Shown: positions 19,286 through 27,708 of the stretch, piece by piece
Layout: each line of letters begins with the position of its first letter
Position numbering within the stretch: the first letter of the stretch is position 1
Assembly (NCBI RefSeq): GCF_007858255.1
Contig: NZ_VFEU01000006.1
Span: forward strand, 124,001-188,000
DNA from: Pseudomonas rhodesiae
GTDB taxonomy: Bacteria > Pseudomonadota > Gammaproteobacteria > Pseudomonadales > Pseudomonadaceae
Length of the DNA: 64,000 nucleotides
Direction of reading: 5' to 3'
Translations under genes and position numbers: made by a program
The notes under the pieces: model-generated
The model's input: only the letters and a program-made list of their open reading frames with translations
Told to the model about the DNA's origin: nothing
Databases searched by the model: none

Positions 19286-19372
19286 GCTCACTCGCCGCAG
19301 CCTTATGGCCTCGACAGCCGCCTGGTGTAGCTGCGATAGACAAGGCTTCTCTCATTCGTGCAGGAGATCGTC

Positions 19373-20152
19373 ATGGGTATCGCTGGAAAAGTTGCGCTGG
19401 TCACCGGCGCCGGGCAGGGCATCGGCCGGGCCATTGCCTTGCGCTTGGCTCAAAAGGGCGCCGATATCGCCCTGGTGGACATCAATGGCGCCAAACTCGC
19501 CGCCGTGGCCAGCGAAATCACGGCCATCGGGCGCAAGGCATCGGTGTTTATCGCCGATGTGTCCAAGCGCGAACAGGTGGTGGCGGCGGTGGAGCATGCG
19601 CACCAGACCCTGGGCGGCTTCGACATCATCGTCAACAACGCCGGGGTGGCGCAGATCGATGCACTGCTGGAGGTGACCCCGGAACAGGTCGAACGCACCT
19701 TGGGTATCAACGTGCAGGGCGTGTTGTGGGGCATCCAGGCCGCCGGCAAGAAATTCAAGGCGCTGGGGTGCAAGGGCAAGATCATCAACGCCTGCTCCAT
19801 CGCCGGCCATGAAGGGTTTGCGCTGCTGGGCGTGTACTCGGCCACCAAGTTCGCCGTGCGTGCGCTGACCCAGGCGGCGGCCAAGGAACTGGCCAGCGCG
19901 GGGATCACCGTCAATGCCTACTGCCCGGGCGTCGTGGGCACCGATATGTGGGTCGAGATCGACAAGCGCATGGCCGAGATCACCGGGGCCGAGGTGGGCG
20001 CGACCTACAAGCAATACGTGGACGGTATCGCCCTGGGCCGTGCCGAAACCCCGGAGGATGTGGCGGGGCTGGTGGCGTTCCTGGCGGGGCCGGATGCGGA
20101 CTACATGACGGGGCAGTCGCCCTTGATCGACGGTGGGCTGGTCTACCGCTGA
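19373..20152 (+). CDS. Short-chain dehydrogenase, acetoin reductase/2,3-butanediol dehydrogenase type
   Basis: NAD(P)-dependent classical SDR of 259 residues. It has the cofactor motif TGAGQGIG (residues 12-19), NNAG near 89, catalytic serine in ACSIAG and the YSATK tyrosine-lysine pair near 155. The sequence style (TPEQVERTLGINVQGVLWGIQAAGKKFKA, ending MTGQSPLIDGGLVYR) matches the acetoin reductase/(S,S)-butanediol dehydrogenase group, and its place beside acoR-acoABC supports interconversion of 2,3-butanediol and acetoin. The start at 19373 has AGGAG seven bases upstream. An alternative diacetyl reductase role belongs to the same group. Confidence 0.85.
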   Translation: MGIAGKVALVTGAGQGIGRAIALRLAQKGADIALVDINGAKLAAVASEITAIGRKASVFIADVSKREQVVAAVEHAHQTLGGFDIIVNNAGVAQIDALLEVTPEQVERTLGINVQGVLWGIQAAGKKFKALGCKGKIINACSIAGHEGFALLGVYSATKFAVRALTQAAAKELASAGITVNAYCPGVVGTDMWVEIDKRMAEITGAEVGATYKQYVDGIALGRAETPEDVAGLVAFLAGPDADYMTGQSPLIDGGLVYR

Positions 20153-20211
20153 TCTCGCAAAGCGTGCGTTGGTGGTGGTTCAATTAGTATTTTTTTCGCT
20201 GACCCACCGCC

Positions 20212-20299
20212 ATCGGGGGCAAGCCCCCTCCCACATTGACCTGCGACAGCGAGATCCCACTGTGGGAGGGGCGGTGCGACGATTCGACTTGCCCCCGAT
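20212..20299. repeat. REP doublet between the dehydrogenase and acoR, one arm altered
   Basis: The left arm (20212-20234) is the common ATCGGGGGCAAGCCCCCTCC unit. The right arm (20262-20299) is its inverse but is broken by about 15 extra bases between the GTGGGAGGGG half and the GCCCCCGAT half. It fills the gap between the two convergent genes. Confidence 0.8.
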
Positions 20300-20350
20300 A
20301 GCTTTCGCTCAGGCAACATGTGTGTCACTGACACGCCGCTATGAGCGTCC

Positions 20351-22222
20351 TCACTGTGTCAGGGAAGCCTTGCCAGGCATATCGATCCCCAGTTGGTTGA
20401 CTCGGCGGTACAGGGTGGCTCGGGAAATGCCCAGCGCCTGGGCGGTCGGCGATGGTTTCCAGCGATGCCGGATCAGTGCATCCAGTACCACTTGCCGCTC
20501 CGGGCTGGCGCTTTGTTCAGCCGGCGCTGCGACCTGTTCGCCGCGCACTTCCACCGGCAGGTCCGCCAATTGCAGGGTATCGCCGTCGCACACCGCGCAG
20601 GCGTACGCCAATACATGACGCAGCTGGCGCACATTGCCCGGCCAGCCATAGCTCAACAGCACCTCAAGCGCCGCCTGGCTGATGCCCAGCGAGACCGCGC
20701 CGCCATGGGATTCCTGGGCCAGCAGACGGTGGATCAGGGCCAGTTTGTCGGTGCGATCGCGCAAGGGCGGCAGGCTCACACGGGCACAGCCGAGACGAAA
20801 GTACAGGTCTTCGCGAAAACGCCCCTCGCTCACCAGTGCCGCCAGGTCGCGGTGACTGGCGCAGATCACCTGGATATCCACCGTACGGGTTTTGGCCGCC
20901 CCCAGGGGCGCCACTTCCCCCTCGGCCATCACCCGCAGCAAGCGGGTCTGCAAGGCCAGCGGCATATCGCCGATCTCATCGAGAAACAACGTGCCGCCAT
21001 CGGCCTGCACCAAAAGGCCTGGCATGCCCTTGCTGGAGGCGCCGGTAAACGCCCCGGCCACATAGCCGAACAGCTCGCTTTCAATCAGGTTTTCCGGAAT
21101 CGCCGCGCAGTTCACCGCCACGAACGGGCCTTGGCGTCGCGCGCTGCGCTCATGCAGCTGGCGGGCGAAGACTTCCTTGCCGGCGCCGGTCTCGCCTTGC
21201 ACCAGCACCGGCAGGTTGCGGTCCTTGACCCGCACGGCCAGGCGCAGATGCTCCTCCACCCGGGGGTCGAGCTGGGTGCTGGGGGCCGTGCGCGGGCGAG
21301 GGCGCTGGGGGGGGTTGACCCGCACATGCAGCGCGCCGGGTTCGCCTAGCCAGTTCAACTGCTGGGTGCGCTGGTCGGTCACCGCCCGCAAGGCATCCAG
21401 GTCGAACACCTCGCCGATATGCGCCGGCACCTGGCCGAAGCGCCGCCGCAACGCTTGGCGTGCCTTGCTGTTGAGGGCCAGCAGGCGCCCGTCCTGGTCC
21501 CAGGCCAGCAACAAGTCGGGCTGGCTGTCCACATAACCGGGGGTGCTGTGGGCTTGCAGCACCCAGTGCTGACGGGCGCTGTGCATGAAGAATGCATTCT
21601 CGATGGCCTGGGCGCTCTGGGCCACCATCTGGCGCACCAGGTGCTGGCTGCGGCGGTCGTCCGGCGACTGGAGCGCCGAAGCATCCATCACCCCCAGCAG
21701 GTTGCCCTGGGGGTCGAAGATCGGCGCGGCGGAGCAGGTCAGGTCGATAAAGGCAGCGCGGAAGTGATCGCGTTTGTGCACGGTCACCGCTGCCTTGCTG
21801 GTCAATACCGTGGCTACGCCGCAGGTGCCTTCTTCGGCTTCCGACCAGCAGGTGCCCAGATACAGGCCGGCTTTGCGGCAATCGTTGCGAATGCGGCTGT
21901 CGACGCGATGGTCGAGGGTCTGGCCTTGGGCGTCGGTGAGCATCACGCAGTAGTCGGCATGGCGCACGCGGTGGTGCAGTTGCCCGACCTCTTCACTGGC
22001 GATGCGCATAAACAGCTCGGCGCGCTCGCGACATTCCTTGAGCAAGGGTTCGCTGAGGATGCGTGGCCCTTGCAGTGAGCCGGGGTCGAGGTGGTGTTGT
22101 TCCATGGAGCGGCGCCAGGAATCGAAAATCAGCGACGGCACCGGTGCCTGGGGCAGGCGATCGGCATTGCGGACCACGCGACTGACGCAGTCGACGTGTT
22201 CTCTGGAGTTCGCGGCGAGCAT
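20351..22222 (-). CDS. acoR: Sigma-54-dependent activator of acetoin catabolism
   Basis: Enhancer-binding regulator of 623 residues. The N-terminal third holds a GAF-type sensory region. The central AAA+ domain has Walker A GETGAGKE (about 348-355), the sigma-54 contact loop GAFTGA and Walker B FLDEIGDMP. The C-terminus is a Fis-type helix-turn-helix (PSPTAQALGISRATLYRRVNQLGI). In the family, acetoin acts as inducer and the target is acoABC. The start at 22222 has GGAGG five bases upstream; six further codons are open before it. It is divergent from acoA, with two candidate binding sites and a sigma-54 promoter between them. Confidence 0.92.
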   Translation of the reverse strand: MLAANSREHVDCVSRVVRNADRLPQAPVPSLIFDSWRRSMEQHHLDPGSLQGPRILSEPLLKECRERAELFMRIASEEVGQLHHRVRHADYCVMLTDAQGQTLDHRVDSRIRNDCRKAGLYLGTCWSEAEEGTCGVATVLTSKAAVTVHKRDHFRAAFIDLTCSAAPIFDPQGNLLGVMDASALQSPDDRRSQHLVRQMVAQSAQAIENAFFMHSARQHWVLQAHSTPGYVDSQPDLLLAWDQDGRLLALNSKARQALRRRFGQVPAHIGEVFDLDALRAVTDQRTQQLNWLGEPGALHVRVNPPQRPRPRTAPSTQLDPRVEEHLRLAVRVKDRNLPVLVQGETGAGKEVFARQLHERSARRQGPFVAVNCAAIPENLIESELFGYVAGAFTGASSKGMPGLLVQADGGTLFLDEIGDMPLALQTRLLRVMAEGEVAPLGAAKTRTVDIQVICASHRDLAALVSEGRFREDLYFRLGCARVSLPPLRDRTDKLALIHRLLAQESHGGAVSLGISQAALEVLLSYGWPGNVRQLRHVLAYACAVCDGDTLQLADLPVEVRGEQVAAPAEQSASPERQVVLDALIRHRWKPSPTAQALGISRATLYRRVNQLGIDMPGKASLTQ

Positions 22223-22314
22223 AAGGCCTCCGGTTCTCACGCGTTGTTGTTATGCGTGCCATTAAGCGCCTGCGCGCGCGGGCGGACAAGGCCGACCTGA
22301 CCGACTGCCACCGC

Positions 22315-22331
22315 TGAGACGCAGCGTCTCA
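22315..22331. promoter_or_regulatory. AcoR-like enhancer palindrome, site 1
   Basis: TGAGACG-CAG-CGTCTCA, a perfect 7-3-7 palindrome 122 bases before the -24 element of acoA. Confidence 0.65.
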
Positions 22332-22338
22332 TTTGCCC

Positions 22339-22374
22339 TGAGACAGCGGCGGCGGGCTGCGCGGCAGCGTCTCA
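22339..22374. promoter_or_regulatory. AcoR-like enhancer site 2, widely spaced half-sites
   Basis: TGAGAC and GTCTCA half-sites 24 bases apart, directly after site 1. The pair may form one helical face with site 1 for cooperative binding of AcoR. Confidence 0.5.
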
Positions 22375-22452
22375 TTCTGGGTGGGCAGGCTACGCACGTT
22401 CAAGGTCACGGCACTGCTCTGGATCAAGGCTTTGCCAGGTTTTTGCCGGTTC

Positions 22453-22468
22453 TGGCACAGGCTGTGCT
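22453..22468 (+). promoter_or_regulatory. Sigma-54 promoter of acoABC
   Basis: TGGCAC-N5-GTGCT: the GG and GC doublets have the required 12-base periodicity, with one mismatch to the TGGCAC-N5-TTGC consensus. It is 64 bases before the acoA start and downstream of the two proposed AcoR sites. Confidence 0.75.
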
Positions 22469-22522
22469 GAGTGGCCTGTAGCTGGCCGACGCCAGCCTTT
22501 CGTGTGTCGAGACAACCTGGAG

Positions 22523-22530
22523 AACAACAA
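22523..22530 (+). promoter_or_regulatory. Hfq/Crc-type CA motif at the acoA ribosome site
   Basis: AACAACAA, an exact AANAANAA motif, lies between the GGAG ribosome site and the acoA ATG. A second copy (23511-23518) precedes acoB. In Pseudomonas such motifs allow Hfq/Crc to block translation while preferred carbon sources are present. Confidence 0.5.
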
Positions 22531-22531
22531 G

Positions 22532-23509
22532 ATGTCCACCCACCTGTCCACCGATCAATTGCTGCATGCCTACACCGTGATGCGCACCATCCGTGATTTC
22601 GAAGAGCGCCTGCATGTGGAATTCGCCACCGGCGAGATCCCCGGTTTCGTGCATTTGTATGCCGGCCAGGAAGCCAGTGCCGCTGGGGTCATGGCCCATC
22701 TCAACGATGACGACTGCATTGCTTCCAACCACCGTGGCCACGGCCATTGCATCGCCAAGGGCGTGGATGTGTTCGGCATGATGGCCGAGATCTACGGCAA
22801 AAAAACCGGCGTGTGCGGCGGCAAGGGCGGCTCCATGCACATCGCCGATCAGGAGAAAGGCATGCTCGGCGCCAATGGCATCGTCGGCGCCGGCGCACCG
22901 TTGGCTGCGGGTGCGGCGCTGGCCTCCAAGCTCAAGGGCAGCCAGGGCGTGGCCGTGGCGTTTTTTGGTGATGGCGGCTCCAACGAGGGCGCGGTGTTCG
23001 AAGCGATGAACCTGGCCTCGATTATGAAACTGCCCTGCCTGTTCGTCGCTGAAAACAACGGCTACGCCGAAGCCACCGGTTCCGGCTGGTCGGTAGCGTG
23101 CAAAGACATCGCCGAGCGCGCCGTGGGGTTCGGCATGCCAGGGGTGATCGTCGATGGCAATGATTTCTTCGCCGTTCATGCCGCACTGGGCGTTGCCGTC
23201 GAGCGCGCGCGCCGGGGCGAGGGGCCTACCCTGGTGGAGGTCAAGTTGAGCCGTTTCTACGGCCACTTCGAAGGCGATGCCCAGACCTACCGCGGCCCGG
23301 ATGAAGTGAAAAACCTGCGCGAGACCCAGGATTGCCTGGCGCTGTTCCGCCAGCGTTGCCAGGCCGAAGGCTGGCTGGACGCGGCGCAGTTCGAGCGCAT
23401 CGATGGCGAAGTCGCGCAGTTGATCGAAGACGCCGTGCGCCTGGCCAAGTCCGATCCCAAGCCCCAGGCGGCCGATCTGCTCAGCGATGTCTACGTCGCC
23501 TACCGCTAA
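22532..23509 (+). CDS. acoA: Acetoin dehydrogenase E1 component, alpha subunit
   Basis: Thiamine-diphosphate subunit of the complex that splits acetoin into acetaldehyde and acetyl-CoA. The 325-residue protein has the E1-alpha landmarks: SNHRGHGHCIAKG, the GGKGGSMH segment and the cofactor motif GDGGSNEG...ENNGYAEAT (about 149-180). The start at 22532 follows GGAG; ten further codons are open upstream but lack a ribosome site. First gene of acoABC, driven by the sigma-54 promoter. Confidence 0.94.
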   Translation: MSTHLSTDQLLHAYTVMRTIRDFEERLHVEFATGEIPGFVHLYAGQEASAAGVMAHLNDDDCIASNHRGHGHCIAKGVDVFGMMAEIYGKKTGVCGGKGGSMHIADQEKGMLGANGIVGAGAPLAAGAALASKLKGSQGVAVAFFGDGGSNEGAVFEAMNLASIMKLPCLFVAENNGYAEATGSGWSVACKDIAERAVGFGMPGVIVDGNDFFAVHAALGVAVERARRGEGPTLVEVKLSRFYGHFEGDAQTYRGPDEVKNLRETQDCLALFRQRCQAEGWLDAAQFERIDGEVAQLIEDAVRLAKSDPKPQAADLLSDVYVAYR

Positions 23510-23535
23510 TAACAACAAGACCCGGAGAGAATTTC

Positions 23536-24555
23536 ATGGCTCGCAAAATCAGCTATCAGCAGGCAATCAACGAAGCCCTGGCCCAGGAAATGCGCCGCGA
23601 CCAGAGCGTGTTTATCATCGGCCAGGACGTGTCCGGCGGCACCGGTTCGCCCGGCGAGCAGGACGCCTGGGGCGGCGTGCTCGGCGTCACGAAGGGCCTG
23701 TACCCAGAGTTTCCCGAGCGCGTGCTGGATGCGCCACTGTCCGAGGTCGGCTACGTGGGCATGGCCGTAGGCGCCGCCACCCGGGGCATGCGCCCGGTGT
23801 GCGAATTGATGTTCGTCGACTTTATCGGCTGCTGCCTCGATCAATTGCTCAACCAGGCGGCCAAGTTCCGCTACATGTTCGGCGGCAAGACCACCACGCC
23901 CCTGGTGATCCGCGCCATGTACGGCGCCGGCCTGCGCGCCGCCGCCCAGCATTCGCAGATGCTCACCTCGATGTGGACCCACATTCCCGGCCTGAAAGTG
24001 GTGTGCCCGGCCACCCCCTATGACGCCAAGGGCATGCTGATCCAGGCGATCCGCGATAACGACCCGGTGATCTTCCTCGAACACAAAATGCTCTACAGCC
24101 TGCAAGGCGAAGTGCCCGAAGAGCTGTACACCGTGCCATTCGGCGAGGCCAACTTTGTACGCGAAGGCCGCGACGTCACCCTGGTGACCTACGGGCGCAT
24201 GGTGCATATCGCCCTGGAAGCCGCCGCCAACCTGGCGCGCCAAGATATCGATTGCGAAGTGCTGGACCTGCGCACCACCAGCCCCCTGGACGAAGACAGC
24301 ATCCTGGAAAGCGTGGAGAAAACCGGGCGCCTGGTGGTGATCGACGAGTCCAACCCGCGTTGCTCGATTGCCACCGACATCAGCGCCCTGGTGGCGCAGC
24401 GGGCCTTCGCTGCGCTGCGCGCGCCCATCGAAATGGTCACCGCGCCGCACACGCCGGTGCCGTTTTCCGATGCGCTGGAAGACCTGTACATCCCCGACGC
24501 CGCCAAGATCGAAGCCGCCGTGCTGAAAATCGCCGACAAGAGGAACGCCGCATGA
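23536..24555 (+). CDS. acoB: Acetoin dehydrogenase E1 component, beta subunit
   Basis: Beta partner of AcoA, 339 residues, of the transketolase-like pyrimidine-binding family. It shows GQDVSGGTGSPGEQDAWGG near the N-terminus, DAPLSEVGYVGMAVGAA (the conserved catalytic-pocket glutamate region) and VTAPHTPVPFSDALEDLYIP at the C-terminus. GGAGAG precedes the ATG at a suitable distance. The stop overlaps the acoC start (ATGA), indicating translational coupling. Confidence 0.94.
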   Translation: MARKISYQQAINEALAQEMRRDQSVFIIGQDVSGGTGSPGEQDAWGGVLGVTKGLYPEFPERVLDAPLSEVGYVGMAVGAATRGMRPVCELMFVDFIGCCLDQLLNQAAKFRYMFGGKTTTPLVIRAMYGAGLRAAAQHSQMLTSMWTHIPGLKVVCPATPYDAKGMLIQAIRDNDPVIFLEHKMLYSLQGEVPEELYTVPFGEANFVREGRDVTLVTYGRMVHIALEAAANLARQDIDCEVLDLRTTSPLDEDSILESVEKTGRLVVIDESNPRCSIATDISALVAQRAFAALRAPIEMVTAPHTPVPFSDALEDLYIPDAAKIEAAVLKIADKRNAA

Positions 24556-25652
24556 TCCATACCTTGACCATGCCCAAGTGGGGGCTGTCGATGACCGAAG
24601 GGCGTATCGATATCTGGCTCAAGCAACCCGGAGACCGGGTGGAGAAGGGCGAGGCCGTGTTGGATGTGGAGACCGACAAGATTTCCAGCAGCGTGGAAGC
24701 GCCGTTCAGTGGTGTGTTGCGTCGGGTCTTGGCGCTGAGCGATGAGACCTTGCCGGTGGGCGCCTTGCTCGGTGTGGTGGTGGAAGGCGAGGCCAGCGAC
24801 GCCGAGATCGACGCGGTGATCGAAGGCTTCCAGGCCGGGTTCGTGTCCAATGCCGCCGAGGCCGAAACGGCCGGGCCGAGTGCGCAGAAAGTCGAGGTGG
24901 GCGGGCGCTTGCTGCGTTACCTGGACCTCGGCGAAGGCGGCACGCCGCTGGTGCTGGTGCATGGCTTTGGCGGCGACCTGAACAACTGGCTGTTCAACCA
25001 GCCGGCCCTGGCCGCCGAGCGCCGGGTGATCGCCCTGGACCTGCCGGGGCATGGCGAGTCGGGCAAGACCCTGCGCAGCGGCGAGGCAGCTGAATTAAGC
25101 GAGGCGGTGCTGGGCTTGCTCGATCATCTACAGCTGGACCGCGTGCATCTGGCCGGCCATTCCATGGGCGGGCTGGTGGCCCTGACCGTTGCCGAGCAGG
25201 CGCCCGCGCGCGTGGTCTCGTTGACCCTGATTGCCAGCGCCGGCCTGGGTGCCGATATCAATGGCGATTATCTGCAAGGGTTTGCCGACGCTAACAATCG
25301 CAACGCCCTCAAGCCGCAGCTGGTGCAACTCTTCAGCGACCCGGCGCTGGTGACGCGGCAGATGCTGGAGGACATGCTCAAGTTCAAACGGTTGGAGGGC
25401 GTGGATCAGGCGCTGCGCCAGCTCAATGGGGTGCTGTTCGACGGCGGGCGGCAGAAGGTGGATGTGCGCCATGTTGTCGGTCGACAGCCGAGCCTGGTGA
25501 TCTGGGGCAGCGACGACGCCATTATCCCGGCCAACCATGCCCAAGGCTTGGAGGCCCAGGTGGAAATCCTGCCGGGGCAAGGGCATATGGTGCAGTTGGA
25601 GGCGGCGGAGCAGGTTAACCAGTTGATGCTGGCGTTCCTCAAGCGCCATTGA
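24552..25652 (+). CDS. acoC: Acetoin dehydrogenase E2-like component: lipoyl domain fused to alpha/beta hydrolase
   Basis: The 366-residue protein starts with a lipoyl-carrier domain (residues 1-78), with the lipoylated lysine in VETDKISSS (about 43). After a short linker it continues as an alpha/beta hydrolase (HGFGGDLNNW oxyanion region, nucleophile elbow GHSMGG near 205, GSDDAIIP acid region, GQGHMVQLE histidine). Acetoin-specific E2 proteins of pseudomonads have this architecture rather than the usual acyltransferase trimer domain. No E3 gene (dihydrolipoamide dehydrogenase) and no acoX lie nearby, so E3 is presumably shared with other complexes. Confidence 0.9.
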   Translation: MIHTLTMPKWGLSMTEGRIDIWLKQPGDRVEKGEAVLDVETDKISSSVEAPFSGVLRRVLALSDETLPVGALLGVVVEGEASDAEIDAVIEGFQAGFVSNAAEAETAGPSAQKVEVGGRLLRYLDLGEGGTPLVLVHGFGGDLNNWLFNQPALAAERRVIALDLPGHGESGKTLRSGEAAELSEAVLGLLDHLQLDRVHLAGHSMGGLVALTVAEQAPARVVSLTLIASAGLGADINGDYLQGFADANNRNALKPQLVQLFSDPALVTRQMLEDMLKFKRLEGVDQALRQLNGVLFDGGRQKVDVRHVVGRQPSLVIWGSDDAIIPANHAQGLEAQVEILPGQGHMVQLEAAEQVNQLMLAFLKRH

Positions 25653-25682
25653 GCTGAGACCTGTGGGCCCTGACCCGCTGCA

Positions 25683-25740
25683 ATCGGGGGCAAGCCCCCT
25701 CCCACAGTGCTGACTGTGTGGGAGGGGGCTTGCCCCCGAT
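25683..25740. repeat. REPIN downstream of acoC
   Basis: Two inverted copies of the ATCGGGGGCAAGCCCCCTCC unit (25683-25705 and 25716-25740) with a short spacer form a near-perfect long hairpin. It is typical of fluorescens-group genomes and may protect the 3' end of the acoABC message. Confidence 0.9.
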
Positions 25741-25845
25741 TGCGATCAGTCAGCCACCCCCTTATCCGAGCATTCAGAATGGATGCAATGACGCGCCAGG
25801 CGTGGCAGTCTGGGCGACGTTTTCCATGACTTCTGGAGATTGACC

Positions 25846-26262
25846 GTGCCAACCGCATCCGCAGTAATTGAAATCCCTGTATCGGCCGATCAGGTCTGGC
25901 AATTGGTGGGCGGCTTCAACAGCCTGCCGGATTGGTTGCCGCTGATCGCCAAGAGCGAGCCCGGCGAAGGCGGCCGGCTGCGCCATCTGACAACCGCCGA
26001 CGGTGGCGTCATCGTCGAGCGTTTGCAGACTTTCGACAATGTGGCGCGCACTTACAGCTACACCATCGAGCAGTCGCCGTTTCCGGTGAGTGCGTACCTG
26101 GCGACTTTGCAGATCGAAGCCTTGACTGACACGTCGACGAAGGTGACGTGGTCGGGCGTATTCACGCCGGCGGCGGGGACCACGGATGAGGCGGTGGAGG
26201 AGCTGTTCGCCGGTGTCTACAAGGGGGGCGTTGAAGCGCTGCGCGCCAACTTCAAGGCCTGA
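25846..26262 (+). CDS. SRPBCC/START-like polyketide-cyclase-type protein
   Basis: A 138-residue single-domain protein of the SRPBCC (Bet v 1-like) fold. It opens with SAVIEIPVSADQVWQLVGGFNSLPDWLP, the family's start pattern, and ends with the long helix TTDEAVEELFAGVYKGGVEALRANF. These proteins bind small hydrophobic ligands; no ligand can be assigned. The GTG at 25846 is chosen because GGAG lies seven bases before it; the TTG six bases upstream is too close to that site. It stands alone between REP-like hairpins. Confidence 0.85.
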   Translation: MPTASAVIEIPVSADQVWQLVGGFNSLPDWLPLIAKSEPGEGGRLRHLTTADGGVIVERLQTFDNVARTYSYTIEQSPFPVSAYLATLQIEALTDTSTKVTWSGVFTPAAGTTDEAVEELFAGVYKGGVEALRANFKA

Positions 26263-26274
26263 TTCGACTGCCAG

Positions 26275-26301
26275 GGTGGGAGAGGCCGGCTCGCTCCCAC
26301 C
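26275..26301. repeat. REP-like hairpin between convergent genes
   Basis: GGTGGGAG (26275-26282) pairs with CTCCCACC (26294-26301). It separates the SRPBCC gene from the sensor kinase gene and may act as a transcription end or mRNA stabiliser. Confidence 0.6.
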
Positions 26302-26316
26302 TCGGAGCTTACTGAC

Positions 26317-27708
26317 TTATTCGGGCATCAGTTGCTGGCGACATTCCAGGATCAGCCGCGCGCCGCCACGGGCGCTGCTGCCCACTTCCAGCTTGAAGCC
26401 ATGCAGGTTGATGATCGCCGCGACAATCGACAACCCCAGCCCGAACCCACCGGGCTGGTCGCTTTCCTCCACGCGATAAAAGCGCTGGAAAACCGCCGCG
26501 CGTTCCGCCGCCGGGATACCTGGCCCCGAATCGTGCACTTCGATGCGGGTGCTGCCCGCGTCGTTGAGCCCGCGCAAAATCACTTCGCCGCCCGGCGGGG
26601 TGAACTTGATCGAATTGCTCAACAAGTTAGCCACGGCTTCGAACAGCAGCGCGCGGTCGCCGGTGATCCACGGCAGGGATGCTGGGGCGTCCAGCACCAG
26701 TTGCAGTTCGCCTTCTTCGGCCAGCGGCAGATAGAAATCGTGCAATTCCCGCAGCAGCGGCAACGGGTCCAGCACCAGAAAGCCTGAGCGGCGCTGGTGG
26801 TCTTCCAGTTCCGAAATACGCAACAGCCCGCGAAAACGCGCCATCAGGGTGTCGGTTTCGGCAATCGCGTCATCCAGCTTGACCGCGTAGCCCGAGTCTT
26901 GCTCGGCCTCCTGCCGGATGCGATACAGCTGCGCGCGCAGGCGCGTCAGCGGCGTACGCAGGTCGTGGGCAATGTTGTCGCACACGCCCTTGACCTCGTT
27001 CATCAACTTCTCGATACGGTCGAGCATGGCGTTGACGATGGCCGCGAGCATATCTAATTCGTCACGTCGGTTGGACAGCGGCAGACGGTGGGTGAGGTCA
27101 CCGGCGACGATGGCTTCGGCGCTGGCCTGGATCCCGCGAATGCGTCGCAGCGGGCGGCGGCGCAGCAAGTGCCAGCCGGCGGCGCCGGGAATGATGGTCA
27201 GCGACAGCGCCCACAGCAATGCGTGCCAGATGATTCGCGTCACGCCGAACAGCGAACCGTTGGCGCGCACCAGCACCAGCCAGCGCCCGTCTGCGGTGTG
27301 GGTGGCCACGGCATCGCAGCTGTCCTTGGGCAATTTCGGGTCGTCGGAATCGACGCAATTGGCCAGGGCGTGGATCTTGCCGTCCAGGGGCAGGTCGGAC
27401 GGAATCGCGCGGATTGGCCCGTTCAGGGGGCGGAACTGCTCGTCGAACAGGCCATAGGCATCCACGCCTTTCATGTCGAAGGTCATGCTGGTGGTCAGCG
27501 CCTCCACCAATTCCTCGCCGTCGAAGCGCTGGAACAGGTGCTGGCGCTGCAGCAGGGAATGGCGCGACAGGTCGCTCAGGTAACCCGATACTTCGTAATA
27601 CAGCACCCCCATCAGGATGCAGCTCCAGGCCACGAACAGCGAGCTGTACAGCGCCAGCAGGCGGCTGCTGGAGGAGCGCCAGCCCTTAGAGGGGTTCAGC
27701 AATGACAT
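26317..27708 (-). CDS. Two-component sensor histidine kinase
   Basis: Inner-membrane kinase of 463 residues: membrane segment (about 16-40), a periplasmic domain of roughly 115 residues, a second membrane segment (about 158-180), a HAMP linker with the following RRDELDMLAAIVNAML, the phosphorylated histidine in NIAHDLRTPLTRLR (about 246), and an ATPase domain with N-box EAVANLLSNSIKFTPPGG, DSGPGIP and GFGLGLSI. The periplasmic domain contains two cysteines (ALANCVDSDDPKLPKDSC) that could form a disulfide. Its start lies inside the regulator gene (23-base overlap) with GAGG eight bases upstream, so the two are translated together. The stimulus is unknown. Confidence 0.92.
   Translation of the reverse strand: MSLLNPSKGWRSSSSRLLALYSSLFVAWSCILMGVLYYEVSGYLSDLSRHSLLQRQHLFQRFDGEELVEALTTSMTFDMKGVDAYGLFDEQFRPLNGPIRAIPSDLPLDGKIHALANCVDSDDPKLPKDSCDAVATHTADGRWLVLVRANGSLFGVTRIIWHALLWALSLTIIPGAAGWHLLRRRPLRRIRGIQASAEAIVAGDLTHRLPLSNRRDELDMLAAIVNAMLDRIEKLMNEVKGVCDNIAHDLRTPLTRLRAQLYRIRQEAEQDSGYAVKLDDAIAETDTLMARFRGLLRISELEDHQRRSGFLVLDPLPLLRELHDFYLPLAEEGELQLVLDAPASLPWITGDRALLFEAVANLLSNSIKFTPPGGEVILRGLNDAGSTRIEVHDSGPGIPAAERAAVFQRFYRVEESDQPGGFGLGLSIVAAIINLHGFKLEVGSSARGGARLILECRQQLMPE

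Noticed and set aside
19286..19372. Possible sigma-54 -24/-12 element before the dehydrogenase
   Set aside because: GG and GC doublets occur but never at the required 12-base spacing, so no promoter was called.
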